Below are positions 16,353-25,050 of a stretch of 62,158 nt of DNA, one piece after another; within the stretch, counting starts at the first letter, position 1; each line of letters starts with the position of its first letter. Below the pieces are notes generated by a model, which did no database searches, was not told the origin of the DNA, and was given only the letters and a program-made list of their open reading frames with translations. The stretch covers positions 1 to 62,158 of the forward strand of contig NZ_JAJAQC010000021.1 in the NCBI RefSeq assembly GCF_027604915.1, given 5' to 3'. The position numbers and the translations under genes are program-made. The stretch comes from Streptomonospora mangrovi (lineage in GTDB: Bacteria > Actinomycetota > Actinomycetes > Streptosporangiales > Streptosporangiaceae).

Positions 16353-17117
16353 ATGAGCGACGAGGTCGACTACACCGCCGAGGACGGCGTAGCGGTCATC
16401 ACCATCAACCGCCCCAAGGCCAAGAACGCGGTCAACGCCGCCGTGGCGCGCGGGATCGCCGAGGCGCTGGACGACCTGGACTCCCGCTCCGACCTGGTCG
16501 TGGGCATCCTGACCGGCGCCGGGCAGACCTTCTGCGCCGGGATGGACCTCAAGGCGTTCATGCAGGGCGAGGTGCCCACGGTCGAGGGGCGCGGGTTCGC
16601 CGGGTTCGCCCAGCGCCCGCCGCGCAAGCCGCTGATCGCCGCCGTGGAGGGCTACGCGCTGGCCGGCGGGTTCGAGGCGGTGCTGGCCTGCGACCTGGTG
16701 GTGGCGGCCGAGGACGCGAAGTTCGGGATCCCCGAGGTCAAGCGCGGCCTGGTGGCGGCCGGCGGCGGGCTGCTGCGGCTGCACCGGCGCATCCCCCGCA
16801 ACATCGCCATGGAGTTCGCCCTGACCGGTGACTTCGTGGCCGCACCGCGCATGGCCGAGCTGGGCCTGGTCAACGCCGTCACCCCGCCCGGCGGCGCGCT
16901 GGAGGGCGCCCGCGCGCTGGCGGCGCGGGTGGCGGCCAACGCGCCGATGTCGATCGCGGTGTCCAAGCGGGTGATCACCGAGTCCGACGACTGGCCGGCC
17001 GAGGAGATGTGGGAGCGCCAGGACGCCATCACCGGTCCGGTGTTCCTCAGCCACGACGCCATGGAGGGCGCCGCCGCCTTCGCGGAGAAGCGCGCCCCCC
17101 AGTGGAAGGGCGAGTAG
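16353..17117 (+). CDS. crotonase/enoyl-CoA hydratase family protein
   Basis: 254 residues of the crotonase fold, normally hydrating or isomerising an enoyl-CoA. Seen: ITINRPKAKNAVNAA near residue 18, the first oxyanion-hole segment AGMDLKAF near residue 63, and the second, EGYALAGGFE, near residue 100 with the GIPEVKRGL helix after it. The catalytic Glu pair of true hydratases is not fully obvious, so isomerase or hydrolase activity is possible. The ribosome binding site AAGGAG overlaps the SDR stop codon, indicating translational coupling and a shared transcript. Confidence 0.9.
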   Translation: MSDEVDYTAEDGVAVITINRPKAKNAVNAAVARGIAEALDDLDSRSDLVVGILTGAGQTFCAGMDLKAFMQGEVPTVEGRGFAGFAQRPPRKPLIAAVEGYALAGGFEAVLACDLVVAAEDAKFGIPEVKRGLVAAGGGLLRLHRRIPRNIAMEFALTGDFVAAPRMAELGLVNAVTPPGGALEGARALAARVAANAPMSIAVSKRVITESDDWPAEEMWERQDAITGPVFLSHDAMEGAAAFAEKRAPQWKGE

Positions 17118-17213
17118 CAACCGACCCCGACAGGACTCCGCGCCCGCCTCACGCCCCGCCCCCGCTCGCGCGCCCGGCGGGGGCGGGCGGCGGGGGCGGG
17201 GCGGCCGGCGGCC

Positions 17214-18596
17214 TCACACGCGCCGGGCGGCCTCGATCAGCACGGTGCGCAGGATCGCCTCCATCTCCTCGAAGTGCTCCGGGCCGCAGATCAGCGGCGG
17301 CGAGAGCTGCACGACGGGGTCGCCGCGGTCGTCGGCGCGGCAGATGAGCCCGGCGTCGTAGAGGGCCGGCGAGACGAACCCGCGCAGCAGCCGCGCGGCC
17401 TCCTCGTCGGTGAAGGTCTCGCGGGTGTCGCGGTCCTTGACCAGTTCGATCCCGTAGAAGTAGCCGTCGCCGCGCACGTCGCCGACGATGGGCAGGTCGT
17501 AGAGCTTCTCCAGGGTGGCGCGGAAGACCGGCGCGTTGCGCCGGACGTTCTCCAGCAGCCCCTCGGACTCGATGACGTCGAGGTTGGCCAGCGCCGCCGC
17601 CGCGGCCACGGGGTGGCCGCCGAACGTGATGCCGTGGGAGAACATGCTGCCGGGCTCGCGGAAGGGCGCCATCAGGTGCTCGCGCGCGATCACCCCGCCC
17701 ATCGGCACGTACCCCGAGGTGACGCCCTTGGCGAAGGTGATCATGTCGGGCAGGTAGTCGTAGCGCTCGGCGCCGAAGTACTCGCCGAGGCGGCCGAAGG
17801 CGCAGATGACCTCGTCGGAGACCATCAGCACGCCGTGGCGGTCGCAGATCTCGCGCACCCGCCGCAGGTAGCCGGGCGGCGGCGGGAAGCAGCCGCCGGA
17901 GTTCTGCACCGGTTCGACGTAGACGGCGGCCACGGTCTCGGGCCCGTTCTGCACGATGGCCTGCTCGATCTGGTCGGCCGCCCACGCGCCGAACGCCTCG
18001 GGGTCGTCGCGGTGCACCGGCGCCCGGTACAGGTTGGTGTTGGGCACCTGGATCGTGCTGGGCACCAGCGGCTCGAACGCCGACTTCAGCGCCTGCACGC
18101 CGGTGATCGACAGCGCGCCCATGGTGGTGCCGTGGTAGGCGATCGCGCGGCTGATCACCTTGTGCCGGGTGGGCTCGCCCACGGCCTTGAAGTACTGGCG
18201 GGCCAGCTTCCAGGCGGTCTCCACGGCCTCGGAGCCGCCGGTGGTGAAGAAGACGCGGTCGAGGTCCCCGGGGGCCAGGGCGGCGAGGCGGTCGGCCAGG
18301 CGCACCGCCGCCGGGTGGGCGTAGGTCCAGATGGGGAAGTAGGCGAGGGTGCGGGCCTGCTCGGCGATGGCCTCGGCGATCTCGGCGCGGCCGTGGCCCA
18401 CCTGCGAGACGAACAGCCCGGCCAGGCCGTCGAGCCGGCGCCGCCCGGCGGTGTCGTAGACGTAGGGGCCCTCGCCCCGGGTGATGACCGGGATCTCGGC
18501 GTCGGCGTAGGCCGACATGTCGGTGAAGTGCATCCACAGGTGGTCGCGCGCGGCCTGCTGGAGGTCGGTGTCGGGGTCGTACTGCCGGGCTGTCAC
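17214..18596 (-). CDS. class III aminotransferase (omega-amino acid / putrescine type)
   Basis: 460 residues, PLP fold type I. Such enzymes move the terminal amino group of putrescine, GABA or beta-alanine-like substrates to pyruvate or 2-oxoglutarate. Seen: the PLP phosphate-binding TTGGSEAVETAWKLAR (118-133), the AYHGTT block (153-158), the Asp that contacts the pyridine N in LMVSDEVICAFGR (257-269), and the Schiff-base Lys290 in TFAKGVTSGY. The GTG start has an AGGGGGA ribosome binding site. It is divergent from the PatD-like dehydrogenase and polyamine transporter, so putrescine or a downstream aminated product is the likely substrate. Confidence 0.9.
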   Translation of the reverse strand: MTARQYDPDTDLQQAARDHLWMHFTDMSAYADAEIPVITRGEGPYVYDTAGRRRLDGLAGLFVSQVGHGRAEIAEAIAEQARTLAYFPIWTYAHPAAVRLADRLAALAPGDLDRVFFTTGGSEAVETAWKLARQYFKAVGEPTRHKVISRAIAYHGTTMGALSITGVQALKSAFEPLVPSTIQVPNTNLYRAPVHRDDPEAFGAWAADQIEQAIVQNGPETVAAVYVEPVQNSGGCFPPPPGYLRRVREICDRHGVLMVSDEVICAFGRLGEYFGAERYDYLPDMITFAKGVTSGYVPMGGVIAREHLMAPFREPGSMFSHGITFGGHPVAAAAALANLDVIESEGLLENVRRNAPVFRATLEKLYDLPIVGDVRGDGYFYGIELVKDRDTRETFTDEEAARLLRGFVSPALYDAGLICRADDRGDPVVQLSPPLICGPEHFEEMEAILRTVLIEAARRV

Positions 18597-18974
18597 GTGG
18601 TTCCCCCTGCACGGGTGGTGGATCGCGGGGACCGCACGGTCGACCCGCCATGATCAGGGATTTCGTCGTTCTCTCCGATGGTACCCACTGGTTTCGATGT
18701 GGCAAGCGGCGAATGCAACCGTTTCCGTTGTATTGCGCGGCGGTGGTGCGGGGTTCGCGCGCGGGGGGCCGGACCAGCGGCGACGGCGCTGACCAGCGCG
18801 GAGAAGGTCCCCGTGTGCCAGGGAAACAGTCGCTATAGCCCGAAGATGATCACGTATCAACGGGGAAATGGGATCTTTACAACGGAATCCCTTGTACGGC
18901 CCTGGAAGGGTCTGCCATGGTACGTAGGAGCACCAGGACCGGGTCCCCATTACCCCTCCGGGAGGTAGCCCCCC
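18597..18974. promoter_or_regulatory. divergent promoter region of the polyamine cluster
   Basis: 378 bases with several AT-richer patches (18650-18740 and 18830-18900), which is where the two opposed promoters should lie. Visible symmetric elements are GCTATAGC at 18832-18839 and GGGAT-N12-ATCCC at about 18869-18890. I cannot assign a regulator; none is encoded in the cluster. Confidence 0.4.
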
Positions 18975-20429
18975 GTGCACGAGCAGCCCACCCCGCCCCG
19001 GCGGTTGCGCAACTTCGTCAACGGCGACTACACCGACACCGCCGAGGGTGCGGTCAGCGACGTCGTCAACCCCGCCACCGGCCGCGTCTACGCCCAGGCC
19101 CCCGTCTCCGGCCCCGCCGACGTCGACGCCGCGTTCAGGGCCGCCGCCGACGCCTTCGAGGGCGGCTGGCGCGACACCCCGCCCGCCGAGCGCCAGATCG
19201 CCATGAACCGGCTCGCCGACGCGGTCGAGGCCCGCGCCGACGAACTCGTGGCCGCCGAGGTCGAGAACTGCGGCAAACCCGTCCAGCTCACCCGCGACGA
19301 GGAGATCTGGCAGGTCACCGACGCGCTGCGGTTCTTCGCCGGCGCCTGCCGGGTGCTGGAGGGCAAGGCCGCCGGCGAGTACATGGCCGACCACACCTCC
19401 TGGATCCGCCGCGAGCCGATCGGCCCGGTCGCCCAGATCACCCCGTGGAACTACCCGCTGGCCATGGCCGCCTGGAAGATCGGCCCCGCCCTGGCCGCCG
19501 GCAACACCATCGTGCTCAAGCCCTCCGACACCACCCCGGTCTCCACCCTGCTGCTCGCCGAGATCGCCGCGGAGTTCCTGCCGCCCGGCGTGCTCAACGT
19601 CGTCTGCGGCGACCGCGACACCGGCCGCGCCCTGGTCGACCACCCCGTGCCCCGGCTCGTCTCGCTCACCGGGTCCACCCGCGCCGGGTTCGAGGTCGCC
19701 CAGCACGGCTCCGCCGACCTCAAGCGCCTCCACCTGGAGCTGGGCGGCAAGGCGCCGGTCATCGTCTTCGACGACGCCGACCTGGAGAAGACCGCCGCCG
19801 GGATCGCCGAGGCCGGGTACTTCAACGCCGGGCAGGACTGCACCGCCGCCACCCGGGTGCTGGCCGCCCCCGGCGTCCACGACGACCTCGCCGCGGCGCT
19901 CGCCGAACACGCCCGCGCCACCAAGACCGCCGGACCCGAGGTCACCGACGCCGCGTTCGGGCCGCTCAACAACACCGTCCAACTCGACCGCGTCACCGGG
20001 TTCCTCGACCGCGCCCCCGACCACGCCGAGGTGCTCACCGGCGGCTCCCGGGTCGGCGACACCGGCTACTTCTACGCCCCCACCGTGGTCTCCGGCCTGC
20101 GCCAGGGCGACGAACTGGTCACCGACGAGGTGTTCGGCCCGGTCATCACCGTGCAGCGCTTCGACGACGAGGACACCGCCGTGGCCTGGGCCAACTCCGT
20201 GCGCTACGGGCTGGCCTCCAGCGTGTGGACCCGCGACCACGCGCGGGCGCTGCGGGTGTCGCGCCGCCTGGACTTCGGCTGCGTGTGGATCAACACCCAC
20301 ATCCCGATGGTCGCCGAGATGCCCCACGGCGGGTTCAAGCACTCCGGCTACGGCAAGGACCTCTCGCTCTACAGCATGGAGGAGTACACCCGGGTCAAGC
20401 ACGTCATGAGCTACATCGGGCGCGACTGA
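18975..20429 (+). CDS. patD: gamma-aminobutyraldehyde dehydrogenase (PatD-like)
   Basis: 484 residues, an NAD-dependent aldehyde dehydrogenase closest in pattern to E. coli PatD (YdcW), which oxidises 4-aminobutanal to GABA in putrescine breakdown. Seen: the oxyanion Asn159 in TPWNYP, the cofactor loop KPSDTTP, the general base Glu255 in LELGGK and the nucleophile Cys289 in NAGQDCTAA. The C-terminal GCVWINTHIPMVAEMPHGG-type segment is characteristic of this subgroup. The GTG start has GGGAGG upstream. It is followed by a four-gene ABC importer, the same association as ydcSTUV-patD in E. coli. Confidence 0.92.
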   Translation: MHEQPTPPRRLRNFVNGDYTDTAEGAVSDVVNPATGRVYAQAPVSGPADVDAAFRAAADAFEGGWRDTPPAERQIAMNRLADAVEARADELVAAEVENCGKPVQLTRDEEIWQVTDALRFFAGACRVLEGKAAGEYMADHTSWIRREPIGPVAQITPWNYPLAMAAWKIGPALAAGNTIVLKPSDTTPVSTLLLAEIAAEFLPPGVLNVVCGDRDTGRALVDHPVPRLVSLTGSTRAGFEVAQHGSADLKRLHLELGGKAPVIVFDDADLEKTAAGIAEAGYFNAGQDCTAATRVLAAPGVHDDLAAALAEHARATKTAGPEVTDAAFGPLNNTVQLDRVTGFLDRAPDHAEVLTGGSRVGDTGYFYAPTVVSGLRQGDELVTDEVFGPVITVQRFDDEDTAVAWANSVRYGLASSVWTRDHARALRVSRRLDFGCVWINTHIPMVAEMPHGGFKHSGYGKDLSLYSMEEYTRVKHVMSYIGRD

Positions 20430-20619
20430 GCCCGGCCGGACGCGGGGCTCCGGAGTCGCGGGGCGCGCGGTCGCGCGGCACGGCCGGTGCCGCCCGGCGC
20501 GCCCGCGGCGCCCCCGCGTCCCAGCGTCCCCGGGACCTCCGCGTCCCCGGCCCCCGCGCCTCCTGAGGAGCCCCGAGCCTCCGACCCCCCGCACCGCCCG
20601 AGCCACCCGAGGACACCGA

Positions 20620-21780
20620 ATGGCGACCGCCACCCACCCCGAACGCGCCGGCCCCGGTGAAGGCCCCGGCGCCACCGCCCTGCCCGCCATCAGCCTGGAG
20701 CGGATCTCCAAGACCTACCGCTCCGGCGGCGAGGCGGTCGCGGCAGTGCGCGAACTGGACCTGCGCGTCGAGAAGGGCGAGTTCTTCTCCCTGTTGGGAC
20801 CCTCGGGCTGCGGCAAGACCACCACCATGCGGGTGATCGCCGGGTTCGAGGACCCCACGACCGGCACGGTGCGCCTGCACGGCGACGACGTCACCCAGGT
20901 GCCCCCGCACCGGCGCGACGTCAACATGGTCTTCCAGAGCTACGCGCTGTTCCCGCACATGACGGTGTTCGACAACGTCGCCTTCGGCCTGCGCCGCAAG
21001 GGCGTGGCGCGCGAGGAGCTGAACCGGCGCGTGGGCGAGGCGCTGGAGCTGGTGGAGCTGGCCGGGCGCGGGCGCACCCGGCCGGGCCGGCTCTCCGGCG
21101 GCCAGCAGCAGCGGGTGGCCCTGGCCCGCGCCCTGGTCAACCGGCCCAGCGCGCTGCTGCTGGACGAGCCGCTGGGCGCGCTGGACCTCAAGCTGCGCCA
21201 GGCCATGCAGATCGAGCTGAAGCGCATCCAGCGCGACGTCGGCATCACCTTCGTCTACGTCACCCACGACCAGGGCGAGGCGCTGACCATGTCCGACCGC
21301 ATCGCCGTGATGAACGAGGGCCGCGTCGAGCAACTGGGCACGCCCGCCGAGGTCTACGAGCACCCCGCCACCCGGTTCACGGCCGGGTTCATCGGGACCT
21401 CCAACCTCCTCAGCGGCGAGGTGGCCGACACGGGCGGCGGCGTCACCGCGATCGAGGTGGCCGGGGCCGGGCGGGTCCTGGCGGCCGGCGGCGCGCAGGC
21501 GGGCGGGTTCCCGGCGGGCGTGCGGGTCGACGTCACGGTGCGGCCCGAGAAGGTCGCCATCGCCCGCGCCGAGCCCCGGGGCGACCTGGTCCGGCTGCGC
21601 GGCACGGTCACCGAGGTGGTCTACCTCGGCTCGGCCACCCACTACACGGTCAAGCTCGGCAACGGCGCCGAGATCGTGGTGTTCCAGCAGAACTCCTCCG
21701 ACGCCGTCGGCGCGGCCGAGCGCGGCGACACCGTGTGGGTGTCCTGGCGCCCGGAGCACTCCTCGGTCCTGACCAACTGA
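20620..21780 (+). CDS. polyamine-type ABC importer, ATPase (PotA-like)
   Basis: 386 residues. The ATPase that powers uptake of putrescine/spermidine-type substrates from the cytoplasmic face of the membrane. Seen: Walker A GPSGCGKT at 60-67, Q-loop FQSYALFPHMTV, signature LSGGQQQR, Walker B ALLLDEPLGALD, and the switch His in YVTHDQ; the last ~110 residues form a TOBE domain (VRPEKVAIARAE). It is the first gene of an A-D-B-C set, 190 bases after patD, so it probably shares that transcript or has a promoter in the GC-rich gap. Substrate is inferred from the neighbouring catabolic genes. Confidence 0.92.
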   Translation: MATATHPERAGPGEGPGATALPAISLERISKTYRSGGEAVAAVRELDLRVEKGEFFSLLGPSGCGKTTTMRVIAGFEDPTTGTVRLHGDDVTQVPPHRRDVNMVFQSYALFPHMTVFDNVAFGLRRKGVAREELNRRVGEALELVELAGRGRTRPGRLSGGQQQRVALARALVNRPSALLLDEPLGALDLKLRQAMQIELKRIQRDVGITFVYVTHDQGEALTMSDRIAVMNEGRVEQLGTPAEVYEHPATRFTAGFIGTSNLLSGEVADTGGGVTAIEVAGAGRVLAAGGAQAGGFPAGVRVDVTVRPEKVAIARAEPRGDLVRLRGTVTEVVYLGSATHYTVKLGNGAEIVVFQQNSSDAVGAAERGDTVWVSWRPEHSSVLTN

Positions 21781-21913
21781 CCTGGCCGGCCGTCCGGCCG
21801 GCCCCCGGCCCCTACCGTTCCCTCTCCTCCCCCCTATCTCCGCCTTCCGTCTCCTCTCTCCCTCGCCGCCTCCCCCGTCGTCCACAGCCACCAGCAGGAA
21901 AGAGCGGACCGCC

Positions 21914-23149
21914 GTGACCCCACGACCCCACCCCGCCCGCGCGGCCCTGGCGCGCGGACTCACCCGCCGCCGCGTCAGCCGCCGCACCGCGCTCGGCCTC
22001 ACCGGGCTGTCGGCCGCCGGGCTCGCCCTGTCGGCCTGCGGCGTCCAGGGCCAGGGCGGCAACCAGCCCGCCGCCGAGGACTTCTGGGCGGGCAAGGAGA
22101 GCAACGGCCGCCTGGACTTCGCCAACTGGCCGCTGTACATGGACCCCGGCAAGCCGGAGCTGGCGGCGTTCACCGAGGAGACCGGGATCCGGGTCGACTA
22201 CGACGAGGCGATCCAGGACAACCCCACGTTCTTCGGCAAGATCCAGCCGATGCTGGCCCAGGGCGAGCCGATCGGCTACGACCTCATCGTGCTGACCAAC
22301 GGCATCGAACTGACCAAGCTCATCGAACTGGGCTACCTGGCGCCGCTGGACCACGACCGGCTGCCCAACTTCGCCGAGAACGCCGGCCGGATCTACAAGC
22401 ACACCGCCTACGACAGCGGCAACCGCCACACCGTCCCCTACGCCTCCGGCATCACCGGGATCGCCTACAACCCCGACTACGTGGACCGCGAGATCACCGC
22501 CATCGCCGACCTGTGGGACCCCGCCTTCGAGGGCAAGGTCGGGATGATGGCCGACCCCCAGGAACTCGCCAACTTCGGGCTGCTGCGGATCGGGGTGGCC
22601 CCGGCCGACTCCACCGAGGAGGACTGGGCCGCCGCGGCCGACGCCCTGGAGGAGCAGCGCGACCTGGGCCTGGTGCGGCGCTACTACTCCCAGGACTACA
22701 TCCAGCCGCTGAGCAGCGGCGACATCTGGATGTCCATGGCCTGGTCGGGCGACATCTTCCAGCAGAACGCCGAGCAGGGCACCAACCTCAGGTTCGTGGT
22801 GCCCGAGGAGGGCGGGACGCTGTGGTCGGACAACATGATGATCCCCTACACCGCGCCCAACCCCGTGGACGCCATCATGCTGATGGACTTCCTCTACGAC
22901 GCGGAGGTCGCCGCCGACCTCACCGAGTACATCACCTACATCCCGCCCGTGCCGCGCGCCCGCGACATCCTCGCCCGGCGCGCCGAGGAGGCCGAGGGCG
23001 AGGAGCGGGAGCTGTTGGAGCAGGTGGTGGGCAGCCCGCTGGTGTTCCCCAGCGAGGCCGACTACGACAAGCTGCACAACTACGTGTCGGTGACCACGGA
23101 GAACGAGGAGTCGTTCTCGCCCCTGTTCCTCGCCGTCTCGCAGTCGTGA
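21914..23149 (+). CDS. polyamine-type ABC importer, substrate-binding lipoprotein (PotD-like)
   Basis: 411 residues. An extracytoplasmic binding protein for polyamines, tethered as a lipoprotein. Seen: a twin-arginine-type N-terminus (RRRVSRRTALGL) followed by a hydrophobic stretch and the lipobox LSAC at about residues 39-42. The mature part has the PotD/PotF layout: LDFANWPLYMDPG, TGIRVDYDEAIQDN, GYDLIVLTNG, YASGITGIAYNP and WSGDIFQQNAE. The GTG start is preceded at some distance by AGGAAAGAG. Its stop is two bases before the permease start, so it is co-translated with the following genes. Confidence 0.92.
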   Translation: MTPRPHPARAALARGLTRRRVSRRTALGLTGLSAAGLALSACGVQGQGGNQPAAEDFWAGKESNGRLDFANWPLYMDPGKPELAAFTEETGIRVDYDEAIQDNPTFFGKIQPMLAQGEPIGYDLIVLTNGIELTKLIELGYLAPLDHDRLPNFAENAGRIYKHTAYDSGNRHTVPYASGITGIAYNPDYVDREITAIADLWDPAFEGKVGMMADPQELANFGLLRIGVAPADSTEEDWAAAADALEEQRDLGLVRRYYSQDYIQPLSSGDIWMSMAWSGDIFQQNAEQGTNLRFVVPEEGGTLWSDNMMIPYTAPNPVDAIMLMDFLYDAEVAADLTEYITYIPPVPRARDILARRAEEAEGEERELLEQVVGSPLVFPSEADYDKLHNYVSVTTENEESFSPLFLAVSQS

Positions 23150-23151
23150 CC

Positions 23152-24057
23152 ATGGCGGCGACGACAGCGGCGGAGGCCGCACCGGGGCGGCGCCCGGCCG
23201 GGCGCCGGGGGCGCCTGGCGCCCTACCTGCTGGTCCTGCCCGGCTGGCTGTGGCTGGCCGTGTTCTTCGTGGCACCCATCGCCAGCGTGGTCTCGATGTC
23301 GCTGATGACCGGCAGCCTCACCGCCGGCTTCACCTTCACCTTCGAGACCGCCAACTACACCCGCGCGCTGGGGCTGTACTGGGAGCAGATCCTGCGGTCC
23401 CTGGCCTACGGCGGCCTGGCCACGCTGCTGTGCATCGCGCTGGGCTACCCCGTGGCCTACTGGATCGCGTTCCACGGCGGCGCCTACAAGTCCACCTACC
23501 TGCTGCTGGTGCTGCTGCCGTTCTTCGTGTCGTTCGTGCTGCGGACGGTGTCGTGGGGGTTCATCCTCGCCGACAACGGGATCGTGCTGGGCACGCTCAA
23601 GGACCTCGGGGTGCTGCCGGGCGACGCCGGGGTGCTCAACTCCGCGCCGGCGGTGGTGTTCGGGCTGGCCTACAACTTCCTGCCGTTCATGGTGCTGCCG
23701 ATCTACGCGGTGCTGGAGCGCATGGACCACCGCGTGGTGGAGGCCGCCCACGACCTGTACGCCGGGCGGCTCCAGGCGTTCGCGCGGGTGGTGCTGCCGA
23801 TGTCGCTGCCGGGCGTGTTCGCCGGGGTGATCATGACGTTCATCCCCACCAGCGCCGACTACGTCAACGCCACCATCCTCGGCGGCACGCACAACACCAT
23901 GGTCGGCAAGGTCATCGAGACCCAGTACCTGGTGAACAACGCCTACCCGCTGGCGGCGGCGATCACGGTCGTGCTGATGGCGGTGCTGCTGGCGGGGATC
24001 TTCGCCTACGCCCGCGCGCTGGGCACCGAGCAGGTCATGGAGGTGCAGGCCGGATGA
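23152..24057 (+). CDS. polyamine-type ABC importer, permease (PotB-like)
   Basis: 301 residues from the ATG at 23152, two bases after the binding-protein stop. Six membrane helices by eye: YLLVLPGWLWLAVFFVAPI near residue 25 first, the last near 280. The coupling EAA loop reads EAAHDLYAGRLQAFARVVLP at about residues 197-216. The frame is open far upstream through the previous gene, but only this start gives a normal permease N-terminus. The last codons overlap the start of the next permease (ATGA), typical of translational coupling. Confidence 0.9.
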   Translation: MAATTAAEAAPGRRPAGRRGRLAPYLLVLPGWLWLAVFFVAPIASVVSMSLMTGSLTAGFTFTFETANYTRALGLYWEQILRSLAYGGLATLLCIALGYPVAYWIAFHGGAYKSTYLLLVLLPFFVSFVLRTVSWGFILADNGIVLGTLKDLGVLPGDAGVLNSAPAVVFGLAYNFLPFMVLPIYAVLERMDHRVVEAAHDLYAGRLQAFARVVLPMSLPGVFAGVIMTFIPTSADYVNATILGGTHNTMVGKVIETQYLVNNAYPLAAAITVVLMAVLLAGIFAYARALGTEQVMEVQAG

Positions 24058-24932
24058 CCGCGACGGAGGGGACGAGGGGCGGCGCGGGCGCGGAGGCCGA
24101 GAGGGGCGCCGGGCCGGGTGCCGAGGCGGTGGCCGGGGCCGCGCCGCGCCGGGTCCGCCGCCGGCCCGACTGGGGCAAGTACCTCACCTGGGCCGTCCTG
24201 GCCTGGCTGTTCGCACCGATCCTGTTCATGGTCGCGTTCAGCTTCAACGACGCCCAGGGCCGCCACAACGTCACCTGGCAGGGGTTCACGCTGCGCTGGT
24301 ACGGCGACGCGTTCGCCTACCCCGACCTCAACGCCGCGCTGGCCAACACCCTGAGCATCGCGGTGCTGACCATGGTCGTCTCCGGGGTGCTGGGCACCCT
24401 GCTGGGGGTGGCGCTGGGCCGCTACCGGTTCCGCGGGCGCGCGGCCACCGACCTGGTGATGTTCTCGGCGATCTCGGCGCCCGAGGTGGTGCTGGGGGCG
24501 GCGCTGCTGTCGATGTTCCTGACGATGAACGTCGCGACCGGCTACCTCACGGTCCTGCTGGCGCACGTGATGTTCTCGGTGTCGTTCGTGGCCATCACCG
24601 TGCGGGCGCGGGTGCTGACCATGGACGCGAGCATCGAGGAGGCCGCGCGCGACCTGGGCGCGGGCCCGGTGACCACGTTCCGGCTGGTGACGCTGCCGCT
24701 GCTGCTGCCCGCCGTCACCGCCGGAGGGCTGATCGCGTTCGCGCTGTCGGTGGACGACTTCATCATCACCTCGTTCGTCAGCGGCAGCACCCAGACGTTC
24801 CCGCTGTGGATCTGGGGCGCCACGCGTGTCGGTATCCCGCCGCAGGTCAACGTGATGGGCACGCTGATCTTCGCGGTGGGGGTGCTGCTGGCGGCGGGCA
24901 ACGTGCTGCTGGCCCGGCGCCGCGCCCGCTGA
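24054..24932 (+). CDS. polyamine-type ABC importer, permease (PotC-like)
   Basis: 292 residues from the ATG at 24054, which overlaps the previous stop by four bases (ATGA). An Ala/Gly/Glu-rich cytoplasmic N-terminus of about 40 residues precedes the first helix (YLTWAVLAWLFAPILFMVAF). Six helices are expected. The EAA coupling motif is EEAARDLGAGPVTTFRLVTLP near residue 200. It completes the importer with the PotB-like partner. Confidence 0.9.
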   Translation: MTATEGTRGGAGAEAERGAGPGAEAVAGAAPRRVRRRPDWGKYLTWAVLAWLFAPILFMVAFSFNDAQGRHNVTWQGFTLRWYGDAFAYPDLNAALANTLSIAVLTMVVSGVLGTLLGVALGRYRFRGRAATDLVMFSAISAPEVVLGAALLSMFLTMNVATGYLTVLLAHVMFSVSFVAITVRARVLTMDASIEEAARDLGAGPVTTFRLVTLPLLLPAVTAGGLIAFALSVDDFIITSFVSGSTQTFPLWIWGATRVGIPPQVNVMGTLIFAVGVLLAAGNVLLARRRAR

Positions 24933-25050
24933 GAGCGGTGCCGCCGGGCCGACCGAGCGGCCGGGGCCTCCCGCCGACCCGGTACCGGTGAGCCCGCCGG
25001 CCCGATCGCCCGCGAACCCGCGCAACCTCGACGAACGGAGCCGATCCGCC